From Collybiopsis luxurians FD-317 M1 (Eukaryota > Basidiomycota > Agaricomycetes > Agaricales > Omphalotaceae): DNA of 28,795 nt. Below are positions 1 through 9,063 of this stretch, in pieces. The notes under the pieces were generated by a model. It did no database searches and was not told the origin of the DNA. It worked only from the letters and a program-made list of their open reading frames with translations. Each line of letters opens with the position of its first letter. The first letter of the stretch is position 1. The stretch spans positions 40,550 through 69,344 of the forward strand of contig KN834773.1 of assembly GCA_000827265.1 (NCBI GenBank), given 5' to 3'. A program made the position numbers and the translations under genes.

Positions 1-2
1 AC

Positions 3-755
3 TATAGAACTGCTCTTCATGCTGGTGCTGCTGAGGGCAACAAGGAAATAGTGGAATGCTTGCTGCAGGCAGGGGCTGATGTCAATGTGCAAGGGGAATA
101 CTATGGAACTGCTCTTCATGCTGGTGCTGCTTCAGGCAACAAGGAAATAGTGGAATGCTTGCTGCAGGCAGGGGCTGATGTCAATGCTCAAGGGGGACAC
201 TATGGAACTGCTCTTCATGCTGGTGCTGCCAGGGGCAACAAGGAAATAGTGGAATGCTTGCTGCAGGCAGGGGCCAATGTCAATGCTCAAGGGGGATACT
301 ATGGAATTGCTCTTTGGGCTGGTGCTGCTGGGGGCAACAAGGAAATAGTGGAATACTTACTGCAGGCAGGGGCTGATGTCAATGCTCAAGGGGGAGACTT
401 TGGAACTGCTCTTCAGGCTGGTGTTGCAGAGGGCCACAAGGAAATAGTGGAATGCTTGCTGCAGGCAGGGGCTGATGTCAATGCTCAAGGGGGACTCTAT
501 GGAACTGCTCTTCAGGCTGGTGCTGCTTCAGGCAACAAGGAAATAGTGGAATGCTTGCTGCAGGCAAGGGCTGATGTCCATGCTAAAGGGCGACACTGTG
601 GAACTGCTCTTCAGGCTGGTGCTGCTGAGGGCAACAAGGAAATCGTGGAATGCATGCTGCAGGCAGGGGCTGATGTCAATGCTCAAGGGGGAGACTATAG
701 AACTCCTCTTCAAGCTGCAGCTCATAGTCCAACACTTACTGCAGGCGGGAGCTGA
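3..755 (+). CDS. NACHT-ankyrin NLR-like gene 0, 3' end (ankyrin repeats only)
   Basis: The frame is open from the first bases of the window to a TGA at 753-755, so the 5' part lies outside. It encodes about seven ankyrin repeats of 33 residues, each following the pattern YGTALHAGAA-x-GNKEIVECLL then QAGADVNAQGG. Ankyrin arrays at the C-terminus of fungal NLRs are taken to be the ligand-recognition part. Repeats differ from each other mainly at a few positions (after GG, and before GNKE). They resemble the first repeats of gene C (GAAxGNKEIVE type) more than those of gene B (AAAxGxKETVE type). The last repeat is broken: compared with its neighbours about 17 nt are missing near 731, so the frame leaves the repeat and ends in PTLTAGGS, while the expected continuation (IVQHLLQAGAEDQ) is found in the next frame up to 795. 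The gene may have a shortened tail or be a pseudogene. Confidence 0.85.
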   Translation, partial: YRTALHAGAAEGNKEIVECLLQAGADVNVQGEYYGTALHAGAASGNKEIVECLLQAGADVNAQGGHYGTALHAGAARGNKEIVECLLQAGANVNAQGGYYGIALWAGAAGGNKEIVEYLLQAGADVNAQGGDFGTALQAGVAEGHKEIVECLLQAGADVNAQGGLYGTALQAGAASGNKEIVECLLQARADVHAKGRHCGTALQAGAAEGNKEIVECMLQAGADVNAQGGDYRTPLQAAAHSPTLTAGGS

Positions 756-1525
756 AGATCAAACTCAAGGCACAAAAACCAAACTCCCAAATTAAACACA
801 AATTTCTCCCAGTGATGTGCACACATGAAGTCAAAGAATGAGAATAATGATTACTCTTTATATGTATATACACAACAACAAAAAATTGCTTGTTACTCAT
901 TACAATATCATATACACACATTAGCCTTAAGATACATGAACATGAGGACATCAAGGAAGCAAAATCAAAATGTGAGTGTGAGGCCAGAAGAGGATAGCTC
1001 GGGGCACATGAGGCGGAAGGTAAGTGAAGCAATAGGTGTGTACTGCGTGGTTCATTAAAGAATAAAAGGTCATCCTGGGACGGCACATTGCCGTCTCAGT
1101 CCACAACGTGAGAAAGCATTGCGAAAGCATCAAAAAAGGTAGATGTAGAGTGCAGGCGCGAAACATTAATGAAAAGGAAGAATTCAGATGGAACTTGGTT
1201 CGTGAGTGTGAGCGTCCACAAGTGATCTATGGGCTGGGGTAAGGCACCGTACGGCATCGCAAGGTCGGAGGCGGAATGCGAGGGTATACTATTTGTTTAT
1301 GCTTAAAAAAAAAACAGATTATCCTAGGGGTCCAAGGAATAGCGGTATTATGAAAGTGAGGGGAAAGGTACAAGAAAGGTATAGTGATAATATTTACATT
1401 CTAAAGAAAGCACGAGAACCGAAGAACCAAGAAAACAAACCAAAAAAAAAGATAGCACAAACAAAAAAGAAATAAGAATCTTAAACACCTATGAGTTGAC
1501 AGTAACAACTGCAAACTGCATGCTG
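756..1525. other. 3' flank between two convergent genes, no gene seen
   Basis: No convincing coding region. From about 820 on, the sequence aligns by eye with 20290-20980, downstream of gene B, so it belongs to the duplicated block. It is AT-rich with scattered adenine runs (for example 1303-1312 and 1443-1450). It probably holds the 3' UTRs of gene 0 (plus) and of the minus-strand gene that ends at 1526. Short open frames on both strands here are not preserved in the second copy. Confidence 0.6.
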
Positions 1526-1892
1526 CTAGTGAGAAACCGCAGGCCGTGGTCGTCGAGATCTACCACCCCAACTTTTATGGTGATGATGAGGTTGATTAGT
1601 ACTCTTCCTGAGAACGTACATCTCCCTTGCACTCATATATGTCGACCGGTTCCTGTTCACTTCTTCGGTCAGCTTCGTAGCCACGGCGTAGAGATGGCGG
1701 AGTTTTAAACGTTCGAAGGTATCCTACAATAGAATGAACGGTGCCTTGTTAGTGACATACTCGAAACAGGATTTACGGATGGGGAAAGGAAGGGGAACTC
1801 AAGGGTTGGGGGTCTGGGGGTTGAACATCTGGGGAAAGAAGGGGAAAAGACTATGACCAACTCACATCCAACTTATTCGCCACGTTTGTCAA

Positions 1893-1934
1893 GGGGGTTG
1901 GTGATTTTAGCGAGCAATCGGTGCGAGCGTGCGA
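1893..1934 (+). repeat. Left terminal inverted repeat
   Basis: It matches the reverse complement of 3224-3265 with a small number of mismatches; the best stretch is TTTAGCGAGCAA followed by CGGTGCGAG. Confidence 0.75.
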
Positions 1935-2005
1935 ACAAGTATGAGCATGTACGGGCAAGTACAGGCAAGTACAGGCAAGTACGAGCAAGTGTAGGCAAGG
2001 GCGGG
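1930..2005 (+). repeat. Left subterminal repeats of the inverted-repeat element
   Basis: Degenerate units of about 10 bp, such as GAGCATGTACG, GGCAAGTACA and GAGCAAGTGT, are repeated some seven times just inside the left inverted repeat. A similar array is present at the right side of the element. Confidence 0.6.
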
Positions 2006-2122
2006 ATGACTGCGAGCATGGTCTCAGGAGCACCATACCCGTGATTTTCCGTGACCACATTTGTCATTTCTAGATTCAAAAGCAGAAAGCCATCATATTG
2101 TATATCATGTAACTTGTCCTTT

Positions 2123-2556
2123 TCTTTTACCATGAACCCACTATCAGTCCCTATATTGTCAAGACAAATAATGGACAGCCAAAAGTTGCAGGTGTTGATG
2201 TTGATTTTGAAGCACTCAGGATTCTTGAATGGCGTATGTTTGATCATTGTTCGGATGCTGCTGGTCCTGCAGGTAACCATCAGTGGGGTATGGACAAAGG
2301 TCAACACAAGAATAGATGGAATCCCTGGGATGAATTTGCGCCTGAGAATGTAATTGGGTATCAGAAGCGGGATGCTAGTGCCCCAATGGTAAGCTTTCAA
2401 TGTCTTTTTACTCTATGAACTTCAACTTCTTTTCATGCTTAGCCAGGAACAAATTTTGAATCAGAGGCAGAGGAGGAGGTTGAGCATGAGCCAATGGTGA
2501 AGAAAAGCAGGCCTCGTCCTCGCATGATAATGAACAAGCTGCAGGAAAGTGCCTGA
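2123..2556 (+). CDS. Two-exon ORF carried inside the transposon, function unknown
   Basis: Within the element, a frame reading EPTISPYIVKTNNG through FEALRILEWRMFDHCSDAAG and HKNRWNPWDEFAPENVIG is open to 2388. It is followed by a GTAAGC...TTAG intron of 54 bp (2389-2442) and continues in phase with an acidic then basic tail (ESEAEEEVEHEP, KKSRPRPRM) to TGA at 2554-2556. The phase-perfect splice and the Trp- and acid-rich composition argue for real protein-coding ancestry. No start codon is obvious upstream, so the 5' end is open or lost. It could be part of a transposon protein or a captured host gene fragment. I do not recognise the family, and expression is not shown. Confidence 0.45.
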
Positions 2557-2639
2557 ACAAGCTATTCTCAAGCTAGGATCACCATATCGATGGAATTCAA
2601 TTTAATATTTCATTAATATCTAAGTTTATGCTAGTACAA

Positions 2640-2765
2640 GTATGTATGAGCATGTACGAGCATGTGCAAGAATGTGCGAGCAAGTACGGGCATGTGTGAG
2701 AATGTGCGAGAATGTGCGAGCATGTACGAGCCTTGCGTGCGAGTATGCGAGTGTACGAGCAGATT
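2640..2765 (+). repeat. Right subterminal repeats of the inverted-repeat element
   Basis: About eleven degenerate 10-bp units (GAGCATGTAC, GAGAATGTGC, GAGCAAGTAC). These are the same family as at 1930-2005. Arrays like this commonly bind transposase in class II elements; that role here is inference. Confidence 0.6.
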
Positions 2766-3223
2766 ATGCGGGTGTGCAGGCAACTTTTACGGGCATGCAA
2801 CCAGATTTTGCAAGCAAAGTGGTACCACTAGACTTTGTTTAGATATTATTTAGCTGGTGGAAATGCAAGATAGATCAAATTCCGTTGCATTACCGGTGAG
2901 TATTAAGAATAACAATGTGCCTCCACTTGATCACAGTTTATTTCTTGTACAAAGAACTCTTGATACAAACTCTTGCATCTTACAAGCTCGGTATTCAAAA
3001 GACATTTTAATCTAATGCATTCGCTTAGCATCAAAATGAATTTGTAGGTTCAACCACCGCGACGTAATTGACCATCGCTTAAAAATTCTAAACTGGCATT
3101 TTGAGCCTACTTAGATACAATGACATATTATAAACATTATTAACTAGGGGATTTATTATATAGAAGAACAATTTTCCACTTGCATAGTTTACTCGCACCT
3201 CGCAAATTATGGCTCGTACGTGC

Positions 3224-3265
3224 TCGCGCACTCGCACCGGTTGCTCGCTAAAGTCTCCACCCCGG
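3224..3265 (-). repeat. Right terminal inverted repeat
   Basis: It is the inverted partner of 1893-1934. It lies directly against the interrupted coding exon, whose sequence resumes at 3278. Confidence 0.75.
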
Positions 3266-5828
3266 TTTGTCAAGTTGTCGTAATGCTGTCCAAGTTTCTT
3301 GAAAAGTGTATCCAATTTAGAAGGTTCCACAATCCATTTCGTCATATCCGCCAGTCTTCTTAGACACCTGAACGTTTGGAAAGAAACAACCATGCGATCA
3401 GCGACATGTTTTCATCCATGAAAAGACATCCTCACCTCTGCAACGACATCAACCGGTTCTCGTACCTCGACTTCGACTCAACACTCAAATGACTGCAATG
3501 TTCCTCCGGCAGCGTCCTCCTCCTAACCAGGGTCCTCCTTATCCTCTCGAGCGACTCCAGGATATCCCTGCACACCTCCAGCAAAGGCTGAACATTCTTC
3601 ACCTGCTGATATGGATGTGGATGTGAATGATGTTGATGCTGGTCTCGATGTTGTTGGTGCTGCTGACGATGTCGTTGCCGATGCGGTTGGAGAAGCGCGC
3701 GTTGACCTTCACGCTGAAGGTCCGAAACGAACTTGCGTACACCTTCGATAAGTTGGGAGATCTCCTTAATAGAAGAAATATTTTGTTCGATGATATGTTG
3801 GTCAGAGATTGAGGTTTCGGTCGTCGAGTACGGGCGCAATCGGGATTGGAATTGGGATTGGGACTGAGGAAGGGGAACATGGGGAATAATGATAATAGGT
3901 TCGGGAGAGTTCGGTAATGGATTTGGCGGACGATCGTATGTCCGGGTCGAAGGAGGGAACATGGTGGCAGGTTCGGGTCGCGGCCGTGGTTGTTGTGGTT
4001 GCGGCTGCCGGACCTCTCGAGTTAACCGAGGTGGGTCCGGAAGGGGTAAAGACGGCGGAGGTCCGGGAGGAGGAGGGATCACACGAGAAGACTGTTCCTT
4101 CGCCTTGACCGCTGTCGTCGTCGTCGTCGGAACAGGGAGAGGGAGCAAAAGGTCCTCAAACAAATCACCCAACACCACAAAACTCTCACTTCTCCCTTCC
4201 TCAACGATATCAACCGCTCTAAACGACGCCTCTCCAAGGCTCTGCATTTCAAGCACGAGGTCCCTGGAGTCCTCCTCAGTAATCCGATCGCTGTGAGTCC
4301 TATGAGTCCTCTGAGGACTCGGAAGAGGTTGAAACCCTCTCAGAGGAAGACTCGATAGGGAATACGCTAGAGCTGAGAGCGGCGGTGGAGGTGTCGAACG
4401 GGACGGGGACGTAGGAGTGGGGGTAGGAGTGGAAGTGGGAACGAGGGGATGAGCATGTACTGCGGAAGCATGAGGTGAATGATGTGATGACGATGAACGA
4501 GGACGAGGTTGAGGTTCTTCGGGGATTATATAATTAGACTGCTGGGGTTGGCGTTGTTGAGAATTATGAAACCCAAAAGGACCCGAAAATGACTCGGACA
4601 GTGGTTCGTGTGCATTTTTACTGCCCCCAGCGTCACCATTACCACCAACATCAGCAGCAGCGTGTACATATTCCGAACCCAAACCCCCACCAGTACCCGT
4701 CCCATCACGACGCAAAGGGTCAACAGGCTCGAACCCTCTCAGCTACGAAAAATTCGACAGCGACAGCGGCGACGAAACAAAGGGCGTACGACTCTGGCTC
4801 GTAGTCGCCGACACCCTCCGATTATGAAACCTCTGGTTGCTCTGCCTGACCATCCTGAGCCAACAGCGATTGCGGCAAAGGGAGCTCCCGTCGCGTACCA
4901 AAACCCGGTCTCGGAGGGGGCATCATTGACGCAGGGAGGAACATGGAGTCTATAAGACGAGAGGAAGATTTTGCAGCAGCACCTGTAGCTGCAACACCAC
5001 CGCCACCAACAGCACCACTACCACCCATATTCCCCTCACCCTCTTCCTCTTCAACAACCTCCTCTATCCTGCCCCTTGGCACATACTGCTCTCTCCCATA
5101 CTCATCAACTCCCCATCCCCAACATAATCAAAATTCTCAATTTGTCGCGTCGTCGGCGCGTATCTAAAAGAAGACGACGACGACGAACCGAAACGCATAC
5201 GCTTACGGTCAGCATCTACCCGACCATTCCAAATCCGCACCCGTTTCCCCTTCCCCGTCCACGTTCATCCCCGCCCCTACCCCCAGCCCAAGACCAACAC
5301 TCCGGTCCGAATCCACACGCATACGCATGTCCTCCCCCTCCCCCTCCCCCTCCCCATCCAAATCTACATCCATATCCATAGGAGGCACCAAATCCGTCCA
5401 CCTCGGCGGAACCGCAGCGGCAATCGGCGTCTCCCCATCCCCCGCAAACAGTCCAAGGAAATTACTGTGATAGGTCACAACAGGTTCAGAATTTGAAGGG
5501 TCATTCAGGTTATTTCGTCTATCCGAATTAACCGAATTGATGACGATTCCAGGGGACGCTGGCCTCGATGCCTCGTATGACGCGAGACCGGAGAACGTCA
5601 GGTTGATGGGGTTAGTGGGAGTGAATGGAGGTGCAGGAGAGGCAGGAGCGGTGGCGGAGGCGGCAGGGGGTATCGTAGGCGCAGGTAAAGATAAGAACGT
5701 GGGTGTGGGTAGGTCTCCGGAAGCCAGGGTAAGATTTTGGTTCGGATTCAGCTCGGGTTCTGATCCTGAGATGAAGAAGACGAAGGAGGAGGAGAAGAAC
5801 CTCCTTTGAAGGTGACCAAACGGCGCAT

Positions 5829-6702
5829 AAGGTGGGATGCTGAAGTCGAAGGTTTATGCGAAGACATTTCGTTTCGTTCTTATTTTAATGATTTTTCCCC
5901 TCGCGTTTGCGTTCGACAGATTCTAGGTTTTGTTTTATGTCTGCTAGTGTGGCAACGCGAAATGATTGAAGCGAGGATTTGTGGCGTCCGCAAAGAACAG
6001 ATTTCGGAAATTGTGGGGGGTAAACGGAAGGTGTTCGTCCAAATGAATGGATATTGATGATATTTCCCTGTATAAAGTATAGTGGACGCGTGAGCATTGA
6101 TAATCTTTCTTTTTTTTCGTGGCGAACAAAGCCAAAACAAGCCCAGAAGGAAAAGAAGAATACGTACAGAGAAGCGATGCTTTTTAGTCCGAAATCCATT
6201 TCTGTTTTCTAATTCATAATTCCCCATACCCTTCAATAGACTATGAGTTGGATTTTCCGGTCCCAAAACGTATAGGGAGAATTCAAACAGAGATCGACAC
6301 ACGGGTTGACATATCGGATGGACGGACAGTAGGTCGTCGTACTGTTGGCACATCAAACTCATCCTCCAATGAGGCCAAAAGTATTGTCTGTGGGAAAGAT
6401 CTTGGTGTTAGCGGGATAGACAGTACTGAAGGGAATAAGGAACAAATTTTGGATAGTCGTGATGATGAGCGAAAGGGAATGAACAAGCGCCCACTCTATT
6501 ACCGGTAATTTCAGGCGTCTATTTCCAACGCGTTCCTTACGCTCACAGTGGTGGCTCGGTGTTTTCGTCTTCTCCCCGCCCTTCTTCTAGTTCTCTTGCA
6601 GATACAAAGGAACCTGTGCCGAATCTATGAAAATAATCAATGACATAGCGAAAGCAAATGGATCGAACATAGCAAACCCTCGACTGCTGTATTTCATTCG
6701 AC
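5829..6702. other. Upstream region between divergent genes, no gene supported
   Basis: This lies between the minus-strand gene start (5828) and the Pff1-like remnant. It aligns with 23290-24030 of copy 2, but with indels (about 100 bp fewer in copy 2 around 23760) that break every open frame, so it is not conserved as coding. It probably holds the promoter of the minus-strand gene. No TATA box or other element stands out clearly. Confidence 0.5.
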
Positions 6703-8535
6703 TCGACCACAGCATCCACAGTTAACATAACGCAATTTGAACGGGGCGGTGTGTTCTACATTTCTAGCACCGTTAAAGGTCTCTTATGGCTTTCTGCAGT
6801 GACTTACACTATAACGGGATGTTTCGGTATCCCAGAGACGGTATACAGGTCTGGATATCATTCTGCGTGCTGCTTGTTCACGGCTACATTTCCCCCTGGG
6901 TCCTAGTCCTCATATCCACTGTCAGCATAACCCAATTCGAACTAGGCGGTATCTTCTATATGGCCAGCATCTGTAACGGCCTCCTATGGCTTTCCGCAGT
7001 GATTTGCGCTATAGCAGTGCGTTTCGGTATCACTGAGACTGCGGAGCTAGAGGCCATACAAGTCTCTATGGATAATACGAGGGAATCGGAACCGGCTGTC
7101 GCTCAGGCAGATGACGAGACCGAGGCGAACGAACGAACACCCTTGGTCAGACGCAAACGTCTTCGTATTGTGAAGAACAAATCCAAACCAAGTGTTAACC
7201 CAGTCGAAACCTCCAACCATACGCCTTGTGGATCCTCCTCCTCCACTTTATCGTTCCCGTCCCTCTCATCCTCGTATCCCACATAGTCATCTTTCTTATA
7301 CCAAACCTAGATCGACGGAAGTCCCGCCGTGATCTAATACGCTGTCATCTCTTCATTGCGTCTCTTCCATCCACTCCGTTTGTTGCTGCCAGGAAGGTGC
7401 ACCGGTACCCGCTAATCGGCTTGATATGGGTTGTATGCACCGACCTGGTGTGGACTTCTTGGTTCGGTCAATCGATTGGGAGCGTTGAGGGATTCGAGGG
7501 AGGACTATTCCCGTTTTCGAAACAAGCTCCGCTCAAGGTGCTCTTCCAACAGAAAGTGCAGCTTTCCCCGTCGTCGTCACCTTCCGCAGTAAAAGACCCG
7601 AACGCAAAGGTGGTAACGACGCTTGTAGGTCCAGTATCATTCCTCGAAAGGATGATCTTTCCGTACCTTCCGTCGTACCTGCACTCGGTGGCCGATGGAC
7701 GTGAGATGAGATGCTAGGAGAGGGATATTGATGAGCGAAAGGTTAGGCTGGGCCATTGTAGCTGGGGAACATTCAATTCCGGTCTTTCGATGACCATTTT
7801 GAATGTGAATGGGTCAGCGATTATTCCTGTGCCTTCGAGGATGGCTCCTTCCGCAGCTGCTAACCCAAACAAGGATCACGAATTCTCCTCATGGACCTGG
7901 ATTTCAACGAAAAACCCTTGGTTCGAAACTCACGTACAATCCGAGTCATTCAACAATAGTACGAATACTTCATCATCTCCTATCGGCGCTCGATTCTTTG
8001 TCGCGGGAAATAGCAGTCGAGCATGCCGAGTCTTCTTTGATCGTCCTGTGCACAAGTTCTGTGTACAGACGATCGACCTGACCAAGGTTATCATAGACGA
8101 CGAAGCCGGATGGGAGGTTCAACGCGGGTACGAATTAGACAGCCACAATCTAGTCCGACGTTGGAGTTGAGAATGGGACAAGATGTTCGTTTTGGACGCC
8201 CAGTGGGCACCCTCTTCTTCCGGTAGTACGGCTTCTTCCAATGTTCACTCGAACCAGTCTCAACAAATGTTCGAATGCGAATACGATTGACGAGACGCAC
8301 TCGGGCCGCGTAGCTTACGAATGGGCAGAGTACGAGAGTGGGATGATAGGGATGGGTTTGTCGGCTTCATCATCGTCTTCGTTGCCGTTTCCGGGGGAGG
8401 ATAGCATCAACCGCGTAGTTTCCGGCTCTCGGATGCCTGTATTCGAAGAAGTACTTGACTTCCTACCGAAATGGGCTGCGATTAGTAAGTAGACGGAAAG
8501 GTTGGTTGACGCTGAAGAACGGTTTGAGTTCTGAG
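6703..8535 (+). pseudogene. Vacuolar membrane protease (Pff1-like, M28 family), C-terminal part, copy 1
   Basis: The pieces read like the transmembrane and luminal C-terminal part of fungal Pff1-type proteases. Hydrophobic helices (GIFYMASICNGLLWLSAVIC, IVPVPLILVSHIVIFLI) flank a charged ERTPLVRRKR loop. These are followed by KVLFQQKVQ, a C-terminal luminal stretch with HCSWGTFNSG and SSRACRVFFDRPVHKF, and a C-terminal EWAEYESGMIGMG. The metal-binding M28 peptidase domain, which belongs at the N-terminal side, is absent. Breaks: a one-base deletion near 7210, TAG at 7715-7717, TGA at 8168-8170 in place of an Arg codon, a frame change with TGA at 8288-8290, and a TAG near 8491 where copy 2 has CTG. 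The 7715 and 8288 lesions are shared with copy 2. Family assignment is from remembered motif order, so moderately sure. Confidence 0.6.
6713..7039 (+). repeat. Internal tandem duplication, 200-bp period
   Basis: 6713-6839 and 6913-7039 align at a constant offset of 200 bp. Both encode ITQFE-x-GG-x-FY and GLLWLSAV followed by CFGI- or RFGI-type residues, that is, the same transmembrane helix twice. Copy 2 of the block shows the same arrangement at 24041 and 24241, so the duplication is older than the block duplication. Confidence 0.7.
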
Positions 8536-9058
8536 GCCTGGGTCTAGCCAGTAACCTTTGGGATCTGAAGTGGGAGGTAGTCATATCTTCACTTTGTTCC
8601 GTTTCCTTTCTATGGTTTTATTTTGGATCACTCATCATTTGGATAGAGTAGTACCGCATCTATTTCCTAAGAATGTGTCTTTGTGTGTATGGCTATTTTA
8701 GCGCTATCTTTTTCTACGTGGAAAGAGCACTGATCCTCTCTTCGAAGCATAATTGTCTGCTATGGTGGCATCACCCTACTTATGAATTTGAATACTGAAG
8801 CACCGCTGCCACTCTCAGATCGCTCACTGTTCAGGAATCAATTTGATCCTCTTACAAAACTTGACTCGGCACAGGATTAGACCACCTTCACTTCTTCATG
8901 TCAACCACGTTCCTCTGCATTCCCAATATTCCTCGCATCTCCATTCGCCTTACTTGAAAAGAGCGCCCATTTTGATTGTGTTTTTCCAGCCGAGACTGAC
9001 TCCGAGTAAATTTTATCGATCACCCGATCGCGATCTATCTACTCATTCATTTTAGGAT
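8536..9058. other. Upstream region of gene A, left of the LINE insertion
   Basis: No gene. It aligns closely with 25846-26366 in copy 2. It holds the 26-bp block at 8883-8908 (starting CACCTTCACTTCTTCATG), which is identical upstream of genes B and C. This stretch would be the distal promoter of gene A but is now about 3 kb away because of the LINE. Confidence 0.6.
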
Positions 9059-9063
9059 TCCGG

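Larger units (their letters stand above)
1876..3277. mobile_element. DNA transposon-like element with terminal inverted repeats
   Basis: This segment is absent from the second copy of the block, where the coding sequence is continuous at about 21262, so it is an insertion. Its ends are imperfect inverted repeats of about 42 bp (1893-1934 against 3224-3265), both containing TTTAGCGAGCAA, and the next 80-120 bp inside are filled with degenerate GAGCATGTACG-type repeats, as in subterminal repeats of hAT-like or similar class II elements. No transposase is recognisable, so it appears non-autonomous. It splits an exon of the minus-strand gene. No clean target-site duplication could be fixed, so the ends may be off by a few bases. 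Superfamily unknown. Confidence 0.75.
1526..5828 (-). pseudogene. Ser/Pro-rich protein with helical C-terminal region, copy 1, broken
   Basis: I do not recognise this gene. Reading from ATG at 5828-5826 (MRRLVTFKGG) the product is rich in Ser, Pro, Gln and His over roughly 600 residues, then becomes helical and charged (QPLLEVCRDILESLERIRR, then RCLRRLADMTKWIVEPSKL). Three downstream segments splice cleanly in phase: exon to 3436; GT-AG intron 3435-3368; exon 3367 onward; GTGAGT intron 1865-1724; last exon 1723-1526 ending RSRRPRPAVSH. Damage relative to the second copy: an 11-nt insertion near 5753 giving a TGA, frame changes around 5080-4820, a TAG at 4745-4743 where copy 2 has CAG, and a 1.4-kb transposon splitting the codon run after GQHYD. 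Base composition is GC- and CpG-rich, unlike the NLR genes. A scaffold or regulatory role is possible but unsupported. Confidence 0.65.

Noticed and set aside
3..755. Regular 99-bp repeats taken as a possible CRISPR-like or satellite array
   Set aside because: The units are 33 codons of ankyrin repeat in an open frame, with no short repeat-spacer structure.
1851..2060. Minus-strand frame reading across the left end of the transposon and ending VSWS
   Set aside because: The end of this frame is intron: GTGAGT at 1865-1860 is a splice donor, and the true last exon starts at 1723.
3889..4296. Plus-strand Gly/Val-rich frames opposite the Ser/Pro-rich gene
   Set aside because: They are complements of Pro-, Ser- and Gln-rich codons of the minus-strand exon. 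The minus frame is the one that splices in phase and is matched in copy 2.
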